NCBI RefSeq assembly: GCF_034424175.1
Contig: NZ_CP139987.1
Span: forward strand, 1-5,425
DNA length: 5,425 nt
Source of the DNA: Kluyvera intermedia
GTDB taxonomy: Bacteria; Pseudomonadota; Gammaproteobacteria; Enterobacterales; Enterobacteriaceae
Direction: 5' to 3'
The position numbers and the translations under genes were made by a program. Within the stretch, counting starts at the first letter, position 1. Each line of letters begins with the position of its first letter. Below are positions 4,231 to 5,425 of the stretch, piece after piece. The notes beneath the pieces were generated by a model. That model had not been told where the DNA came from. It ran no database searches and worked only from the letters and a program-made list of their open reading frames with translations.

Positions 4231-4765
4231 AGTTATCCAGTATTATGCTGAATCTTTTTAAGATCATTAGAAATGTTATCATTGTTGATATAAATAAGGC
4301 GTAGCAAAAGAAAGAAGCAACAAGAAAAATATAGTAAGAAATTCCTGATGTTATTTTAATGTCGTAAAATGAAAGAACAGCAGAAAGTATAACAATAATT
4401 ATTGATGTAAGTATTGCGAAGCAAATGTTTTGGCATAGCTCTTTGTAGAGGGCTATGTTTTTCTTATAGGTTGTTTTTTTATCAACCACAGTTTCTTTTT
4501 CTTCCTTTTCGATGATTTTGCTTTTTTGATCATAAACCATTACAACAGCACTCATTAACAATGCGGTTGTAATTGATCCAAAGTTAACCATAATACCAAC
4601 CACCGAAGAAGGCATGACTTTAAAAAAGTAACAGATTAAAGCTGATATTATCAAAGGTGATATAAAATGAAGCCATAAGTCTGCCTTGGGTAATGGATTA
4701 GAATCATCACCCTTTAAGCTAGATATGTGGTTTGCAATCAACCAGTAAATATTTATTTTGTTCAT
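4229..4765 (-). CDS. Cargo operon gene 2: four-helix inner-membrane protein (RexB-like candidate)
   Basis: A 178-residue integral membrane protein of unknown family. Four hydrophobic segments are visible at residues about 32-50, 55-77, 112-134 and 142-169, arranged as two hairpins separated by a strongly charged Lys/Glu stretch (79-103). The positive-inside rule puts that stretch and both termini in the cytoplasm. There is no signal peptide and no enzyme motif. The start ATG overlaps the upstream stop as ATGA, and AAGGG (4774-4778) lies 8 nt before it, so the protein is co-expressed with gene 1. Four helices, small size and second position after a soluble partner match lambda RexB (about 144 residues, four helices). 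The second helix with Gly/Ser/Thr/Ala packing is also reminiscent. This is resemblance by eye only. Other options are a Kiwa-type pair (there the membrane gene usually comes first) or an unrelated two-gene defence or toxin unit. Confidence 0.8.
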   Translation of the reverse strand: MNKINIYWLIANHISSLKGDDSNPLPKADLWLHFISPLIISALICYFFKVMPSSVVGIMVNFGSITTALLMSAVVMVYDQKSKIIEKEEKETVVDKKTTYKKNIALYKELCQNICFAILTSIIIVILSAVLSFYDIKITSGISYYIFLVASFFCYALFISTMITFLMILKRFSIILDN

Positions 4766-5425
4766 ATTGCATACCCTTGCCCGTAAATATCTGAAAGAAA
4801 GTCATTTATTTCTTCTTTTACAGCATTGTGCAAGTCTTGCTCGTTAGGTTCGTTCGTTAGAGGGTCTATGTTAAGACTTGCATCATCTAAAGTGATAGAC
4901 ACGCCCTTTGCTATTATGTTCCTAAGTTCATAAATCTTGTCTTTACCATTTACTTGGACTGTTATTTTTAACTTGTCACTGTTTGGTTCTAACAGTTCTA
5001 TCAGTTTGTTTTGAGATTTACTTTTGTCTAGGTAGTCTGATACCAGACCCATTGAGTAGCCTTTATTTTTTACAACAAACTCGGCTGTTGTTCTATTACC
5101 TACTAAGCGCATGGCGTCGGCAGTATCTTTACTTACTTTATACCCAACGGCTTTAATCTCTGTCACAGGCGAGTCTTTTACTGCTTGAGGGATTTGCTCA
5201 TGTAATAATGATCGAACACGCGCCTCTAATGGAGGGGTGTTTGCCATGAATCCATTTTCAATTATCCTTTTTATAGGAGTCCTTGCGTTTAATCTAGATG
5301 TATCATGGAATGCGATTATCCCAGTATCTAAACTATCTGGGAAATACATGAATATATATCTTCTTTTCTCAGTAACTTCATCATGATTTACTTTTTTATG
5401 ATTTGTAGAAGACAGTTGCTTTTGT
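4762..5425 (-). CDS. Cargo operon gene 1, C-terminal part (RexA-like candidate, unknown family)
   Basis: Continuation of the gene that begins at 272. The frame is open right to the window edge, upstream of the first internal ATG (5349), so that ATG is not the real start. Codon 91 is split AG|A across the junction. The part inside these coordinates gives residues 92-311. Visible features are a strand-rich patch (YIFMYFPDSLDTGIIAFHD, about 114-132), a helix with TPIKRIIENGF, a central block ending in TTAEFVVKNKG, a Lys/Ser/Glu-rich stretch, then KLKITVQVNG and an acidic tail ending in Ala-Ile. There is no membrane segment or recognisable catalytic motif. The order of strands and helices, ending with a long-strand pair before an ELRNIIAKG-type helix, resembles lambda RexA as I remember it; DUF4747-type proteins look similar in outline. 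The stop TGA overlaps the next start (ATGA at 4765-4762), so the two proteins are probably translationally coupled. Confidence 0.8.
   Translation of the reverse strand, partial: QKQLSSTNHKKVNHDEVTEKRRYIFMYFPDSLDTGIIAFHDTSRLNARTPIKRIIENGFMANTPPLEARVRSLLHEQIPQAVKDSPVTEIKAVGYKVSKDTADAMRLVGNRTTAEFVVKNKGYSMGLVSDYLDKSKSQNKLIELLEPNSDKLKITVQVNGKDKIYELRNIIAKGVSITLDDASLNIDPLTNEPNEQDLHNAVKEEINDFLSDIYGQGYAI

Overview
The window reads as a complete small circular plasmid opened inside a gene. The minus-strand reading frame entering from the right edge (5425 down to 4762) and the one leaving the left edge (272 down to 1) are both open, are in phase across the junction, and together give one 311-codon gene with a ribosome site at one end and a stop that overlaps the next gene at the other. 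All other modules are complete, so 5425 bp is probably the whole replicon. The gene families point to Enterobacterales or a close gammaproteobacterial host: ColE1-type (MOBP5/HEN) mobilisation genes, a ColE2-type Rep, and a HigB2/HigA2-like toxin-antitoxin pair.

Layout, going round the circle. At 321-360 lies a ColE2-like replication origin, followed at 359-386 by a strong rho-independent terminator. At 421-472 is a ColE1-like oriT, with the nic sequence on the minus strand. Overlapping inverted repeats at 513-540 precede mobC (561-887). mobC overlaps mobA (877-2412), and mobB (1565-2050) and mobD (2111-2347) are encoded inside mobA in another frame. A promoter with an operator-like repeat (2437-2469) drives a toxin-first toxin-antitoxin operon (2495-3113). 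The rep control region follows (3118-3304): a minus-strand antisense RNA, a long stem-loop with a UUGGCG loop, a 16-codon leader peptide, and a second stem-loop just before the GTG start of rep (3305-4225). Rep then meets, head to head at their 3' ends with 3 bp between them, an AT-rich minus-strand two-gene operon (272 through the junction to 4229). That operon encodes a soluble protein of unknown family and a four-helix membrane protein.

How it works together: Rep primes replication at the ori. The antisense RNA and the leader structure set Rep level. MobA, MobB, MobC and MobD and oriT allow transfer with a helper conjugation apparatus. The toxin-antitoxin pair stabilises the plasmid. The AT-rich operon is the only true cargo. 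It sits between rep and ori, which are normally adjacent in ColE2-type plasmids. Its organisation (soluble protein first, four-helix membrane protein second, ATGA overlap) recalls lambda RexA/RexB, so a phage-exclusion or abortive-infection role is the leading hypothesis, not a demonstrated function.

The two observations most worth a second look are this cargo module and the rep leader. The leader looks like an IncI/IncB-style control circuit, with leader-peptide coupling plus a possible pseudoknot, attached to a ColE2-type Rep.
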